Shown here piece by piece: positions 16,413-26,049 of a DNA stretch of 32,973 bases. The position numbers and the translations under genes are program-made. The notes under the pieces are model-generated. The model saw only the letters and a program-made list of their open reading frames with translations, was not told the DNA's origin and searched no databases. Every line of letters starts with the position of its first letter. Positions within the stretch are counted from its first letter, which is position 1. The stretch lies in NCBI GenBank assembly GCA_027858835.1, contig JAQIBY010000161.1, positions 1-32,973 of the forward strand, in the 5' to 3' direction. This DNA is from Bacteroidales bacterium. GTDB taxonomy: Bacteria > Bacteroidota > Bacteroidia > Bacteroidales > ML635J-15.

Positions 16413-18542
16413 TTATTTCAACCCACGACGCTCTAAAAGCGGATCTTCTGATGGTGCTTGACCACGGAATTTAATATATTGTTCCATTGCAGGACCTTCA
16501 CCAACTTCAGCCAAACAATGTTTTCTGAATTTAGCAGCCAACTCCGGATTAAAGATATCTCCACTTTCTTTAAATGCATTAAACGCATCAGCATCAAGCA
16601 CGGCAGCCCAGATATAAACATAATATCCTGCAGAATAACCACCACTGAAAATATGTTGGAAATAGGTACTGCGATAACGTGGTGCAATCTCAGGAATCAA
16701 CCCAATATTATCCATAGATGCTTTTTCAAAAGCGAGAACATCTTCTACCGTTTCACCGGTTTGGAGACTATGCCAATCCATATCGAGAATTGAAGCTGCA
16801 AGATATTCAACGGTAACAAAGCCCTGATTGAAGTGTCCTGATTTATTCAGTTTTTCAATTAACTCATCCGGAATGACTTCACCGGTTTGGTAATGTTTTG
16901 CATATTGCTTCATGACTTGTGGTTCACCGGCAAAATTCTCCATAATTTGTGATGGCAATTCCACATAATCTCTAGGCACAACACCAGCAGTACGTTGATA
17001 TTTTCCGTCAGTGAACAAGCCGTGTAATGCATGTCCAAATTCATGGAACATGGTTGTGGTTTCATCCCAACTTAACAAAGAAGGTGTTTCCTCAGTTGGT
17101 TTTGGGTAATTCATTACGATCGTAGATATGGGCTCTACACGGTTTCCGTCAGCATCGTAAGTAGCTTCACGGAAACTTGTACACCAAGCACCGCCACGTT
17201 TACTGTCGCGTACAAAATAATCGGCGTACAACAATCCGACAAGCGTACCGTCAGCCTCTGTTACTTTAAAAACCTCAGCATCCGGATGATAAACCGGCAC
17301 ATCGTCGAGTTTTTCAAAATTGATTCCATAGAGTTGATTTGCTACCCAAAACATTCCGTCACGAACATTTTCAAGTTTCAGATAAGGTTTCAATTCATTT
17401 TCATCAAGATCGTATTTCTCTTTTCTCAACTTTTCGGCATAATACCACCAATCCCAGGGAGCAAGCTGAAAATCGCCACCTTCTCTGTCAATAATTTGCT
17501 GCATATCATAAACTTCAGATTTCGCAACCGGCAAAGCAGCATCCCAAAGTTTCATTAAAAACGCATTTACATTTTCGGGAGTTTTTGCCATGTTAACATC
17601 AATCACAAAATCAGCATGTGTTCCATATCCTAACAATTCAGCTTTTTCAGCACGTAGCGGCACCATTTCACTGATAATTGCTTTATTGTCATGTTCGTTG
17701 TCATTATTACCACGCATAATGTAACCCATGTAAATTTTCTCGCGCAAATCACGATTTTCAGCGTATTGCAAGAAGGGAGTCATTGATGCTCTGGATAATT
17801 GAAACACCCATTTGCCTTCCATATCCAAATCGGCAGCAGTTGCAGCAGCGCCATCAATTGCAGATTCAGGCAATCCAGCAAGATCTGCTTCATTATCAAC
17901 AACCAAACGGAAATTTTTATTGGTTTCAGCCAACAAATTGTTTCCAAAATCTAAACTTAACATTGAAAGTTTATTATTAATTTCACGCATACGGTCTTTT
18001 TCATCCTCATTTAGATTTGCCCCGCTGCGTTCAAAATCCTGATAGATTTTTTCTACAACACGAATTTGGCTTTCGTCTAAATCTGCATCAAATCGATTGT
18101 CGTAAACGTCTTTAACACGTTTAAACAAATCCGCATTCAACATCATGTTGTTGCTATGTTCAGAAATCAAAGGAGTTACCTCTTTGGCTATTTCCTGCAA
18201 TTCGTCACTGTTGTCAGCTGAAGAAATATTAAAAAATACCTGGGAAACCCGTGTAAGCAAATCACCGGAACGGTCGAATGCTAAAATTGTATTTTCAAAA
18301 CTTGCTGGATCTTCGCTATTTGCAATTGCCTGAATTTCTTCATGCTGCAGTTTTATTCCCTCTTTAAATGCGGGTAAATAGTGTTCGTTCTCAATTTTAT
18401 CAAAAGGAGGAACATCATAGGGAGTGTCATAAGTTTGGAAAAAAGGGTTATCAACAGATGTAGCATTTTCGCCTTTCTGTTTGTCATTGCAAGCCGTTAT
18501 CAATAAAATTACCGGCAAACTCAATAAAAGGATTTTCTTCAT
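16413..18542 (-). CDS. M3-family zinc metallopeptidase lipoprotein (peptidyl-dipeptidase Dcp type)
   Basis: The 709-residue protein begins with a lipoprotein signal (lipobox ITAC, cysteine at 18), so it should sit at the outer or inner membrane facing the periplasm. The catalytic zinc site is HEFGH at residues 500-504 with the third ligand in VELPSQ (Glu 528), as in thimet oligopeptidase and Dcp. The glycine-rich substrate loop SGGYSAGYYVYIWAAVLDAD is intact, and the length fits Dcp (about 680). It should trim short peptides, most likely removing C-terminal dipeptides. E. coli Dcp is cytoplasmic or periplasmic; lipoprotein forms are usual in Bacteroidota. A terminator follows and it is transcribed alone. 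Confidence 0.93.
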   Translation of the reverse strand: MKKILLLSLPVILLITACNDKQKGENATSVDNPFFQTYDTPYDVPPFDKIENEHYLPAFKEGIKLQHEEIQAIANSEDPASFENTILAFDRSGDLLTRVSQVFFNISSADNSDELQEIAKEVTPLISEHSNNMMLNADLFKRVKDVYDNRFDADLDESQIRVVEKIYQDFERSGANLNEDEKDRMREINNKLSMLSLDFGNNLLAETNKNFRLVVDNEADLAGLPESAIDGAAATAADLDMEGKWVFQLSRASMTPFLQYAENRDLREKIYMGYIMRGNNDNEHDNKAIISEMVPLRAEKAELLGYGTHADFVIDVNMAKTPENVNAFLMKLWDAALPVAKSEVYDMQQIIDREGGDFQLAPWDWWYYAEKLRKEKYDLDENELKPYLKLENVRDGMFWVANQLYGINFEKLDDVPVYHPDAEVFKVTEADGTLVGLLYADYFVRDSKRGGAWCTSFREATYDADGNRVEPISTIVMNYPKPTEETPSLLSWDETTTMFHEFGHALHGLFTDGKYQRTAGVVPRDYVELPSQIMENFAGEPQVMKQYAKHYQTGEVIPDELIEKLNKSGHFNQGFVTVEYLAASILDMDWHSLQTGETVEDVLAFEKASMDNIGLIPEIAPRYRSTYFQHIFSGGYSAGYYVYIWAAVLDADAFNAFKESGDIFNPELAAKFRKHCLAEVGEGPAMEQYIKFRGQAPSEDPLLERRGLK

Positions 18543-18646
18543 AATTGCATTTATTTTTAAAGATTACAAACGAATTTTCTGCAAATTAATGATTTTGCAG
18601 AAAATAATAAAATATAACTAATAAAAATAATAGAAATTAGGACGAC

Positions 18647-18673
18647 AGCCTAATTCAAAAAGACAATTAGGCT
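18647..18673 (-). terminator. hairpin terminator after the shorter T9SS protein
   Basis: AGCCTAATT (18647-18655) and AATTAGGCT (18665-18673) are perfect inverted copies with a 9-nt loop, 37 bases past the stop at 18710. The following minus-strand sequence is only moderately T-rich. Confidence 0.65.
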
Positions 18674-18709
18674 AACTTTAACATTTGAAAACAACCGATT
18701 AAACTTGAT

Positions 18710-20869
18710 TTATCGAATGAGAGTAACTCTCCCCTGAGAAACATTATCCACCCCGGCAGCGTCCTGATATTTCACGAACCAAACGTACTCTCCGGGCTCA
18801 CAAAGTTCATCGCCTTTAACGTAAGATCCATTATAGGTTCCATCCCATGATCCTTTTCCACAGGCGTCACAATCTTGATCGTTTTCAAAATCTTCGGTTT
18901 CAAAAACAATGCCTCCGTATCGGTCGTAAATTGTCAGGTAGTATTCTAATTCATCAACACCATGTCCGCAAAGGCGGAAACAATCGTTCACACCATCATT
19001 ATTTGGAGTAAAAGCAGTAGGTGCAGAAAATGTATATTCATCAAAAATTCGGATTTTTTTGTAAGTTGTATCAATACAGCCGAAACGATTTTCTGCAACC
19101 ATTTTCACATTGTACCATCCGACAGCATCAAACTCATGCCATGGATTTGCATGACTATAAAGGGTTGAATCTCCATCGCCATAATACCAATAAATGCTAT
19201 CTGCATCCGAAGACACATTAAAAAACTGAACGACAGGGTTTAAGATTGAGGCATGATTTGAGCTCACATAAAATTCAGCATCGGGTTTTGGATCGATGGT
19301 AATTAAGGATTCTCTTGTTCTGCTTACGGAACAACCAAAATCAGAAGTCGTTGTTAAGCTGACATCATATACGGCACTTTCAGTGTAAATGTGCACCGGT
19401 GTTTTATCGAAAGAGAACTGTCCATCGCCAAAACTCCACTGATAAGATTGTCCAAAATCTGGAGAAAATTCATTAAAATAGAAAGTTCCCGGAGGACATG
19501 AGCGTCGTTTATCCACAGTAAAACCAATTGGAGGATCAGGCATTACGGTCACATCAAAACTCACTTCAACCGGAGGGGTTGAGCAAGCATCTGAAACGCG
19601 CAAAGTATAAGTTTGAGTTTGCTGCGGATAAATTATAAAAGGAGAAGGGACGACTTGTCCGTTATTTTGATTAATGATTTGATATGGACCTCCGTTTCCG
19701 CCTTCAATATCCAACTCCACATGCAAGGCATCACCTTTACAGATACTATCAGCACTGATTTGCAAATCGCTGACTGTAATTTCCGGATAAACATTCACGG
19801 TTGAATTCACAATATTTGAGCGACATCCATTCATATCCTCAGCAAAGAAAATATAAGAAGTTGTTACTATTGGTGAGACAGTCATTGAATTAGAAAAGAC
19901 AGTATCATTTGTTTGTGGATTTATCCAATAGAAAAAATAAGGTGCAGTTCCGCCCGTAAGTTGAGATGTTAATGTGGCATTGCCACCGATACAAATTTGT
20001 CGGTTTCCCGCTTGAATTGCAAAAACCTGCGAAGGTTGGTCAATAGTAAATGGCACAGTTGCAACACATCCGTTTGCGTCGCCAACACTCAGGTTATGAG
20101 TTCCTCCGTACCATGTAATTGTATCATTATCCACGCCATTCGGCCAAAAGTAATTATATTCAAATCCTGCAGGAGTTGTGTCTGGAGGTACACCACCGCT
20201 AACTTCAACCCATGCAGAACCATCCATTGATCCGTAGCAGGATGCTGGCGATGTATTCACATCAAGAATAATCGTATCCGGTTGATTGATTGTAATTACC
20301 GTATCAAACTCGCAAGTGTATGCATCGGAAACCGTAAAGCTATAATCTCCGGCTGTCAGGTTATCAATAAATCCTGTTGAAGCACCAGTACTCCAAACAT
20401 AAGAATAGGGTGCCGTATTATTTAAAAAACTCGTTGCAATTGAGCCATCGCTCCCACTATGACAATTTACATTTTCAACATCAAGCACTAATTGAGAACC
20501 CATATACGGTAATTCTTCAAGGGTTGCAGTTTCAATAACTTCTGCACCTGTCCCGTCAGTAACAGTAACTTCATAATCTCCTGGTGGCACATTAGAAATA
20601 TCTTGACTTGTTGCGCCGTTGCTCCATTGAAAATCGTATGGAGGTGTTCCGTCCTGGATAAACAAGCGTATTATTCCATTTTCTCCGAAACAAACTTTAT
20701 CCATATAGATAAGATATATATCCAGCATGACATCACGCTGTGAATTTTCTAAAGCAATTTCCTTGATTTCAGATTCTGTTTGTTGAGCATAGGATTTTTC
20801 TGCATTCATCATAAAAAGCATGAGTGCAAATCCCAATAAAACGATAATATCCTTTCGGTACATTGCCAT
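18710..20869 (-). CDS. T9SS-exported surface protein with SprB repeats, PKD domain and gliding-type sorting domain
   Basis: About 719 residues. After a signal peptide come three SprB-like repeats (pattern GG.PPY.Y.WSNG...GDY..TVTD; residues about 65-260), two immunoglobulin-like units (one with EGGNGGPYQI), two PKD domains (YQWSFGDGQFSF, IYWYYGDGDSTLY) and a C-terminal domain starting at FSAPTAFTPNNDGVNDCF and ending in TLIR, the gliding-motility-associated (CHU_C, type B) sorting signal. It should be secreted through the T9SS and attached to the cell surface; the cargo role may be adhesion or gliding. The frame is open to a TTG at 20878; ATGs at 20869 and 20863 are both reasonable and 20869 is used here. 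Its whole length is collinear with the C-terminal half of the neighbour upstream, so they are duplicates. Confidence 0.9.
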   Translation of the reverse strand: MAMYRKDIIVLLGFALMLFMMNAEKSYAQQTESEIKEIALENSQRDVMLDIYLIYMDKVCFGENGIIRLFIQDGTPPYDFQWSNGATSQDISNVPPGDYEVTVTDGTGAEVIETATLEELPYMGSQLVLDVENVNCHSGSDGSIATSFLNNTAPYSYVWSTGASTGFIDNLTAGDYSFTVSDAYTCEFDTVITINQPDTIILDVNTSPASCYGSMDGSAWVEVSGGVPPDTTPAGFEYNYFWPNGVDNDTITWYGGTHNLSVGDANGCVATVPFTIDQPSQVFAIQAGNRQICIGGNATLTSQLTGGTAPYFFYWINPQTNDTVFSNSMTVSPIVTTSYIFFAEDMNGCRSNIVNSTVNVYPEITVSDLQISADSICKGDALHVELDIEGGNGGPYQIINQNNGQVVPSPFIIYPQQTQTYTLRVSDACSTPPVEVSFDVTVMPDPPIGFTVDKRRSCPPGTFYFNEFSPDFGQSYQWSFGDGQFSFDKTPVHIYTESAVYDVSLTTTSDFGCSVSRTRESLITIDPKPDAEFYVSSNHASILNPVVQFFNVSSDADSIYWYYGDGDSTLYSHANPWHEFDAVGWYNVKMVAENRFGCIDTTYKKIRIFDEYTFSAPTAFTPNNDGVNDCFRLCGHGVDELEYYLTIYDRYGGIVFETEDFENDQDCDACGKGSWDGTYNGSYVKGDELCEPGEYVWFVKYQDAAGVDNVSQGRVTLIR

Positions 20870-20980
20870 AGTAATCAATCTAATATTACTTCATTCATTA
20901 TTAACAGACAAAGTTGTTAAAATATTTGGAAGATTTCATGAAAAATCAAAAAAATCATCCACAGTCTGCTGTTCATTATT

Positions 20981-23900
20981 TTATCGTGCAAGCCTGACAT
21001 ATCCGTTGTATTCGTGCCAGTTGCCAAAATTATCTTTGTATTTTGTAAACCAAGTGTATATGCCAGGTTGCAAATAGGTATCTCCTTTTACACGCGTACC
21101 ATAATATGTTCCGTCCCAAGATCCCTCGCCACATTGGTCACAATCAGCATCTAAATTATATAGATCAGTTTCAAAGACCATTTCTCCCCAGCGATTGTAA
21201 ACTGCGAGATAAAATTCATTCGCATCAATACTATTTCCACATAGGCGGAAACAATCATTATCGCCATCTCCATTTGGTGTAAATGCATTTGCCGCCCAGA
21301 AAGTTGGTTCATCAACAATTCGGATAAATTTAAATGCAGTATCGGTACAACCAAAGGAATTTTCACCAACCATGGTTATACCATACTCTCCTTTCGCACG
21401 ATAAAAATGCACAGGCTTAGTAACTTGCCAAATTGAGGAGTCGCCATCTCCAAAATACCAGAATATACTATCGGCAAATTCGGATATCCCTGTAAACTGA
21501 ATTTGTGGATCAAGAATAGTGGCTTCATTCGGGGTTGCATAAAAATCAACATACGGTTTTGGAAAGGCCTCAATCATATTATTGATTGTCTGTGTGTTTT
21601 CACATCCGTATTGATTGCGAATCAAAAGCGTAATATCGTAAAATCCTGATTCGTTGTAAACATGAGATGTATTATGACCATATCCAAAGCGATTGTCACC
21701 AAATGCCCATTGATATGTATTTCCATCGTTCGTATTCAATTCGTTAAATGTCACACGCAATGGAGGACATCCTTCAACAATATCTGAAACGAAATGATTT
21801 TCAGGAATTGGCCACACGGGAATATAAATTGAATCTGTAACGGCTGGAGTTTCACAATCGTCTGTTAAGGTAATATACCACATTTGTGATTCCTGAGGAT
21901 AAATTGTAAACGGAGACGGGATTACCTGTCCATCCTGCAATTGCATTGTGTAAGGACCACCGTTACCGCCTTCAACATCAACGAACAAGCGTACCGGAGC
22001 ATTTTCACAAACCGTATCCTGATTAATTGTGACGGAAAGTATCTCTAATGGAGGTTTTACGTTCACGGTAAACTCATGATAGGCCTCGCACCCATTATCA
22101 TCAGTAACGGTAAGGTAATAATCGGTTTCACTTTCAGGTGATGCATAAAAGACATGATCAAAACCGCTAGTGCCATCATCGCCTAGCCAAGTATAATTGT
22201 AAGGATCAGAACCACCCATAACATCTGCGCCAAGGGCTGCGGTTCCACCGACACAAATCGACCCCACATTATCAGGAATAATTTGAATATCCTGAGGTGC
22301 ATCTACTACAACCTGAGTTTCTTCGCGACAGCCTTTGGCATCGGTGATTGTTAATGAATAGGTTCCACCGGTTACCTGAATGCTATCATTAGTTGTACCA
22401 TTCCCCCATACATAAGCATAGGGAGGTGTTCCGCCACCAACTTCAACATATGCCAGTCCGTCATTAATTCCGGGACAGGATGCTGTTTCCGTGTAAGTAT
22501 TATAATATAATGGTGAAGGCTCATCAATAAAGAAAACGGTATCAGTATTACAACCAATTTGATCAACAACTGTTACATCATATAGTCCTGAACACAGGTT
22601 TTCCATAATTCGGTTATCGGATGCCCAAGAGAAATTAAATGGAGGAATTCCACCGTGTACGGTTAATTCAGCGCTTCCATCACAAGATGCATTGCAAGAA
22701 TTATTTTCCGTCAATAAATCAAGTGACATTTCAGGGCTCACTGTTAAAGTCATATCTTGTATTGGAGAAATACAATTATGTGCATCTTCAACATACACAC
22801 TGTAAGTTGTTGTTTCAGATGGTGACATTGATTGCACTTCCGGTCCAGCAACATAATCGCCACCATCACTCCAATAAATTGTATAAGGCATGGTTCCACC
22901 GGACGGTGTTGCCATTAAATTCAAAATTTGTCCTTCACAAATTGCCATATCCTCCGTAAAGGAAATGTTTAAAGCATTAGGTTGTGTAATATTAAAAGTT
23001 TCGGTAACCCAACAATCATTCGCATCAGAAACAGTTACGTTGTAAACTCCCGCGATAATACCATTCAATTCAGCGGTCGATGCTCCATTTGACCAAACAT
23101 AAGTGTATGGAGGAGTTCCACCATTCATAATCATTTGTGTATTTCCCGTAGCATTCCCGAAACAATCAACATGATTAAAGGTCGTATCATAAACCAATTC
23201 TGTAGGTTGACCAATCGAAAATTGCTCATCTGTGATACAGCCATTTCCATCGGTTACTGTAATCCCATAATCGCCGACACATAAATCGCCTGCGTATGGG
23301 GTTCCACCTGTCCATGAATATGAGTAAGGTAAAGTACCACCTGTGACAACAATCTCTGCTTCTCCATTACATGAATTATAACAGGGATCATCAGTCACTG
23401 TAAGCACATGTTCTAAAAGTTGTGGAACTAATACTGTATTTGTTTCACTCACGGCATAGCCCATTTCATCAACAGTCAAGCTGATTTCATGTTGTCCAGG
23501 CATAGGATAAGTGATTACAAATGGACCTTGGTCAGTTCCGCTAATGATGGTTGCACCATCAAAATCCCAATCAAAAATCGCCCAATCGTATGCGTCTCCA
23601 ACAAAAGTAACTGTTAACTCATCACCGTAACAGAGGGATTCTGAAATGGTGAAATCAGCAGTCGGGATATGATAAAATTCAATTTGCAAAGTATCAGAAT
23701 TACTACAATCAGGGGGAAGACTAATTTCATTCCAAACCAATTCATAGGTTCCCAATTCATCGACAGTAAAATTGGTTACTGAAGCAGTTTCATCATCAAA
23801 AACACCCGTTCCGGGGCCACTGATTACTTCCCAGTTACCGGTGTTTCCGCCGGCCATACCTGCATCTAAAGGCGTATCAAAACCTGCGACTGTGAAGTCA

Positions 23901-25714
23901 GGTCCGAGATCAATATCCGGTGGGGGCACAACTGTCACTGTACTGGTGACTTCAATGGTTTGGCAAGGGTGTGTCCATTCCAAAGTATATGTTGTCGTTT
24001 CGTCGGGTGTGACATCAAGCGTATATCCAGTGCTATTATCAAATTGCCATTCCCAATCAGCTAAAGCCAAATCGATACCAGCAGGCAATTCGAGTGTAAT
24101 GGTCGCAGTTTCACCTTGACAAATTGGACCTGAATTCGACAATGTCGGCATCCATTCAATTTCATCAATTACATCGATTGTAATTGTCATACTGCCAATA
24201 TCACAAGGGCAACCATCATCAAAAGTAAAGGTAATTGTTTCATTTTCTCCGGGGATTGCATCTTCATATACATCAATAAATAAGGTATCTTCCATTTCAC
24301 CTGCCGGAATTGTAAAAGTATCCGGCAAATCATTATAATCTACACCTATTTCTGCTGTACCACTTATATCCAAAGGGATATCTATTGCGACACCCATTGC
24401 ACTGGCATCCAAACGAGTAAATGTAATATAAGTTTCACAACCCTCATAGACATCATCCGTTGAGTACCATGAATTAAAGGCCATAGCAGTAAAAGTGGCA
24501 CCTGAAGTAAAAGAACCTGCTCTCAAGAACACGCCGGAATCATAAGAACTATCGCCTGCATCACCAATTGCAAGTTTAATGTGATAGGTTTCACAGGCAG
24601 TCACATCCGCTGTGGCTGTTAAAGGAATGGTGGCTCCATCGTATTCAATATCATCATTATAGGCCTGCCCTGAAGCGGTACTCCAATCGGTAGAACCAAC
24701 ATAATAAGCCGCATTGTTGTATGTATCATCAATGGTTACCGGATCACCGTTGGGCAATAAAGCAATATTTATGGCATTATTGGAGTATGGACCACTTATT
24801 CCGGGACCGGAGAGAAAAAAACCAAATACATCATTGAAACTTGAATTTGCAAATTCATGAAATTCTTCTGAGCCAAAAATGTATTCAAAGACTAATTCAT
24901 CCGTAGCCGGAATAAAATCAAACTCAAGAACAGCGGCATCATTAATCGTAAAGCCCGGGTTCAAAGCTACCAAATCCGGATCACTTCCTCCAGAGGTTGA
25001 GCTTCCTGTCGAAGTTGATGCATCAGGTCCTTCAGCATCCAACGCATCTCCGGATGACAAGACAATTCCCTCATCAAAACCTGAGGTGCCAATATTTCCT
25101 AAAAAGTATCCAATGCTGATGGGATCGCCGTTATACGTTACATTAAACGCTTGTAAACAACCGGTAACCAAAATATCTTCTACCAATTCCTGAGCAGTAT
25201 ATGTTCCTGTTTCAACATTAATCGCTTTAGGTAAAAGCAAGGGATCTCTTTTTTCCAATCCAATTTGCACCGTATTTCCGGCAGATGGTTCAGAAAACCA
25301 CAAACGCACAATCACTGCCTGTCCTGCAGAAGCTTCAATCTGATTGATATCAAAACTCCCGGGGGAATTTTTCAAATGCGCCATATCCACAACGCTCAAT
25401 TGCAATCCCTGCTCAACATAAGCTGCCATCCCGGCCGTCATGTTATCCGGAAACTGAATAAGCGCAGTCACATCATTAGTCTCCGGCATCACAAACCGAA
25501 AATAATAATTTTGATTATGATAGGCTCTCATCCCATCAGGATTAACCAACTCATTATTACTAAGCGGATTAAGATAAAAAGATTTTACCGTTAGATGATC
25601 GCTTGGTTTTATAGTGGTTGCCGAATAAGGATCAGTGCTTAATTCAAGCACCTGAGCTGACAATACAAAACCCGAACAAAAAAAGATAATTAGACTTAAA
25701 AATATAGTTTTCAT
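20981..25714 (-). CDS. giant T9SS-exported surface protein: choice-of-anchor L, Calx-beta-like, SprB and PKD domains
   Basis: The 1577-residue protein has a signal peptide (cleaved after LSAQ), an N-terminal beta domain, a choice-of-anchor L domain (about 175-400; VTGCLQAFNVTY ... YIFGSEEFHEF ... GDAGDSSYDSGVFL), a Calx-beta-like domain (about 415-515), immunoglobulin/PKD-like units (about 525-770), four SprB-type repeats (about 780-1130) with one immunoglobulin unit between them, further Ig and PKD units (YQWAFGDNRFGY, IFWYFGDGDSS) and a gliding-type C-terminal sorting domain (WAANAFTPNGDGDNDCF to VRLAR). The acidic Asp/Gly-rich repeats probably bind calcium. It should be exported by the T9SS as a filamentous adhesin-like surface protein. 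The sorting domain has CX3C and CX2C cysteine pairs shared with its paralogue. A -7 element (25787-25780) gives a leader of about 60 nt; the paralogue follows after 111 bases. Confidence 0.92.
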   Translation of the reverse strand: MKTIFLSLIIFFCSGFVLSAQVLELSTDPYSATTIKPSDHLTVKSFYLNPLSNNELVNPDGMRAYHNQNYYFRFVMPETNDVTALIQFPDNMTAGMAAYVEQGLQLSVVDMAHLKNSPGSFDINQIEASAGQAVIVRLWFSEPSAGNTVQIGLEKRDPLLLPKAINVETGTYTAQELVEDILVTGCLQAFNVTYNGDPISIGYFLGNIGTSGFDEGIVLSSGDALDAEGPDASTSTGSSTSGGSDPDLVALNPGFTINDAAVLEFDFIPATDELVFEYIFGSEEFHEFANSSFNDVFGFFLSGPGISGPYSNNAINIALLPNGDPVTIDDTYNNAAYYVGSTDWSTASGQAYNDDIEYDGATIPLTATADVTACETYHIKLAIGDAGDSSYDSGVFLRAGSFTSGATFTAMAFNSWYSTDDVYEGCETYITFTRLDASAMGVAIDIPLDISGTAEIGVDYNDLPDTFTIPAGEMEDTLFIDVYEDAIPGENETITFTFDDGCPCDIGSMTITIDVIDEIEWMPTLSNSGPICQGETATITLELPAGIDLALADWEWQFDNSTGYTLDVTPDETTTYTLEWTHPCQTIEVTSTVTVVPPPDIDLGPDFTVAGFDTPLDAGMAGGNTGNWEVISGPGTGVFDDETASVTNFTVDELGTYELVWNEISLPPDCSNSDTLQIEFYHIPTADFTISESLCYGDELTVTFVGDAYDWAIFDWDFDGATIISGTDQGPFVITYPMPGQHEISLTVDEMGYAVSETNTVLVPQLLEHVLTVTDDPCYNSCNGEAEIVVTGGTLPYSYSWTGGTPYAGDLCVGDYGITVTDGNGCITDEQFSIGQPTELVYDTTFNHVDCFGNATGNTQMIMNGGTPPYTYVWSNGASTAELNGIIAGVYNVTVSDANDCWVTETFNITQPNALNISFTEDMAICEGQILNLMATPSGGTMPYTIYWSDGGDYVAGPEVQSMSPSETTTYSVYVEDAHNCISPIQDMTLTVSPEMSLDLLTENNSCNASCDGSAELTVHGGIPPFNFSWASDNRIMENLCSGLYDVTVVDQIGCNTDTVFFIDEPSPLYYNTYTETASCPGINDGLAYVEVGGGTPPYAYVWGNGTTNDSIQVTGGTYSLTITDAKGCREETQVVVDAPQDIQIIPDNVGSICVGGTAALGADVMGGSDPYNYTWLGDDGTSGFDHVFYASPESETDYYLTVTDDNGCEAYHEFTVNVKPPLEILSVTINQDTVCENAPVRLFVDVEGGNGGPYTMQLQDGQVIPSPFTIYPQESQMWYITLTDDCETPAVTDSIYIPVWPIPENHFVSDIVEGCPPLRVTFNELNTNDGNTYQWAFGDNRFGYGHNTSHVYNESGFYDITLLIRNQYGCENTQTINNMIEAFPKPYVDFYATPNEATILDPQIQFTGISEFADSIFWYFGDGDSSIWQVTKPVHFYRAKGEYGITMVGENSFGCTDTAFKFIRIVDEPTFWAANAFTPNGDGDNDCFRLCGNSIDANEFYLAVYNRWGEMVFETDLYNLDADCDQCGEGSWDGTYYGTRVKGDTYLQPGIYTWFTKYKDNFGNWHEYNGYVRLAR

Positions 25715-25779
25715 TTTTACCCTTAATTTCTATGTATTAAACTGACGATAAAACCCCCTTTGAGTTGCCTCTATGATGT

Positions 25780-25787
25780 CAAAAATA
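25780..25787 (-). promoter_or_regulatory. -7 element of the giant T9SS protein gene
   Basis: TATTTTTG on the minus strand, exact -7 match, 65 bases before the ATG. No clear TTTG at 19-21 bases upstream. Confidence 0.4.
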
Positions 25788-25972
25788 CAAAAAATATTGT
25801 AATTTTTATTATTAATCAAAAATAAGAGCTTTCCACGGGTTAAAACACCGCATGCATAAGCTTAGCAGATGAAATTGCATGGAAAATTAAAACAAACGCA
25901 TTTTACGTTGAATTAAGATTAAATATTTGTGAATAATACGGGATAAATGACCTCAAATTCATTAATTTTCAC

Positions 25973-25980
25973 TATTTTTG
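25973..25980 (+). promoter_or_regulatory. -7 element of the ppdK gene
   Basis: TATTTTTG is an exact -7 match 69 bases before the ATG at 26050. The -33 position is not conserved, so activity may depend on an activator. Confidence 0.45.
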
Positions 25981-26049
25981 GAACTCGAAAAACGAAATAT
26001 TTTTAAGTAGTTAACTATCAAATTATTAACAAATAAAAGTTACGAACAC

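Larger units (their letters stand above)
25715..26049. other. 335-bp divergent promoter region
   Basis: The gap separates the giant surface protein (minus) from pyruvate phosphate dikinase (plus). It carries a -7 element for each side (25787-25780 minus; 25973-25980 plus). The rest is AT-rich; no ORF, strong hairpin or RNA gene is recognised. Confidence 0.55.

Noticed and set aside
23772-25193. Plus-strand open frames of over 100 codons opposite the giant T9SS protein.
   Set aside because: They are mirror frames of a repetitive Thr/Val/Gly-rich gene; no start signals or family motifs, and the minus-strand gene is unambiguous.
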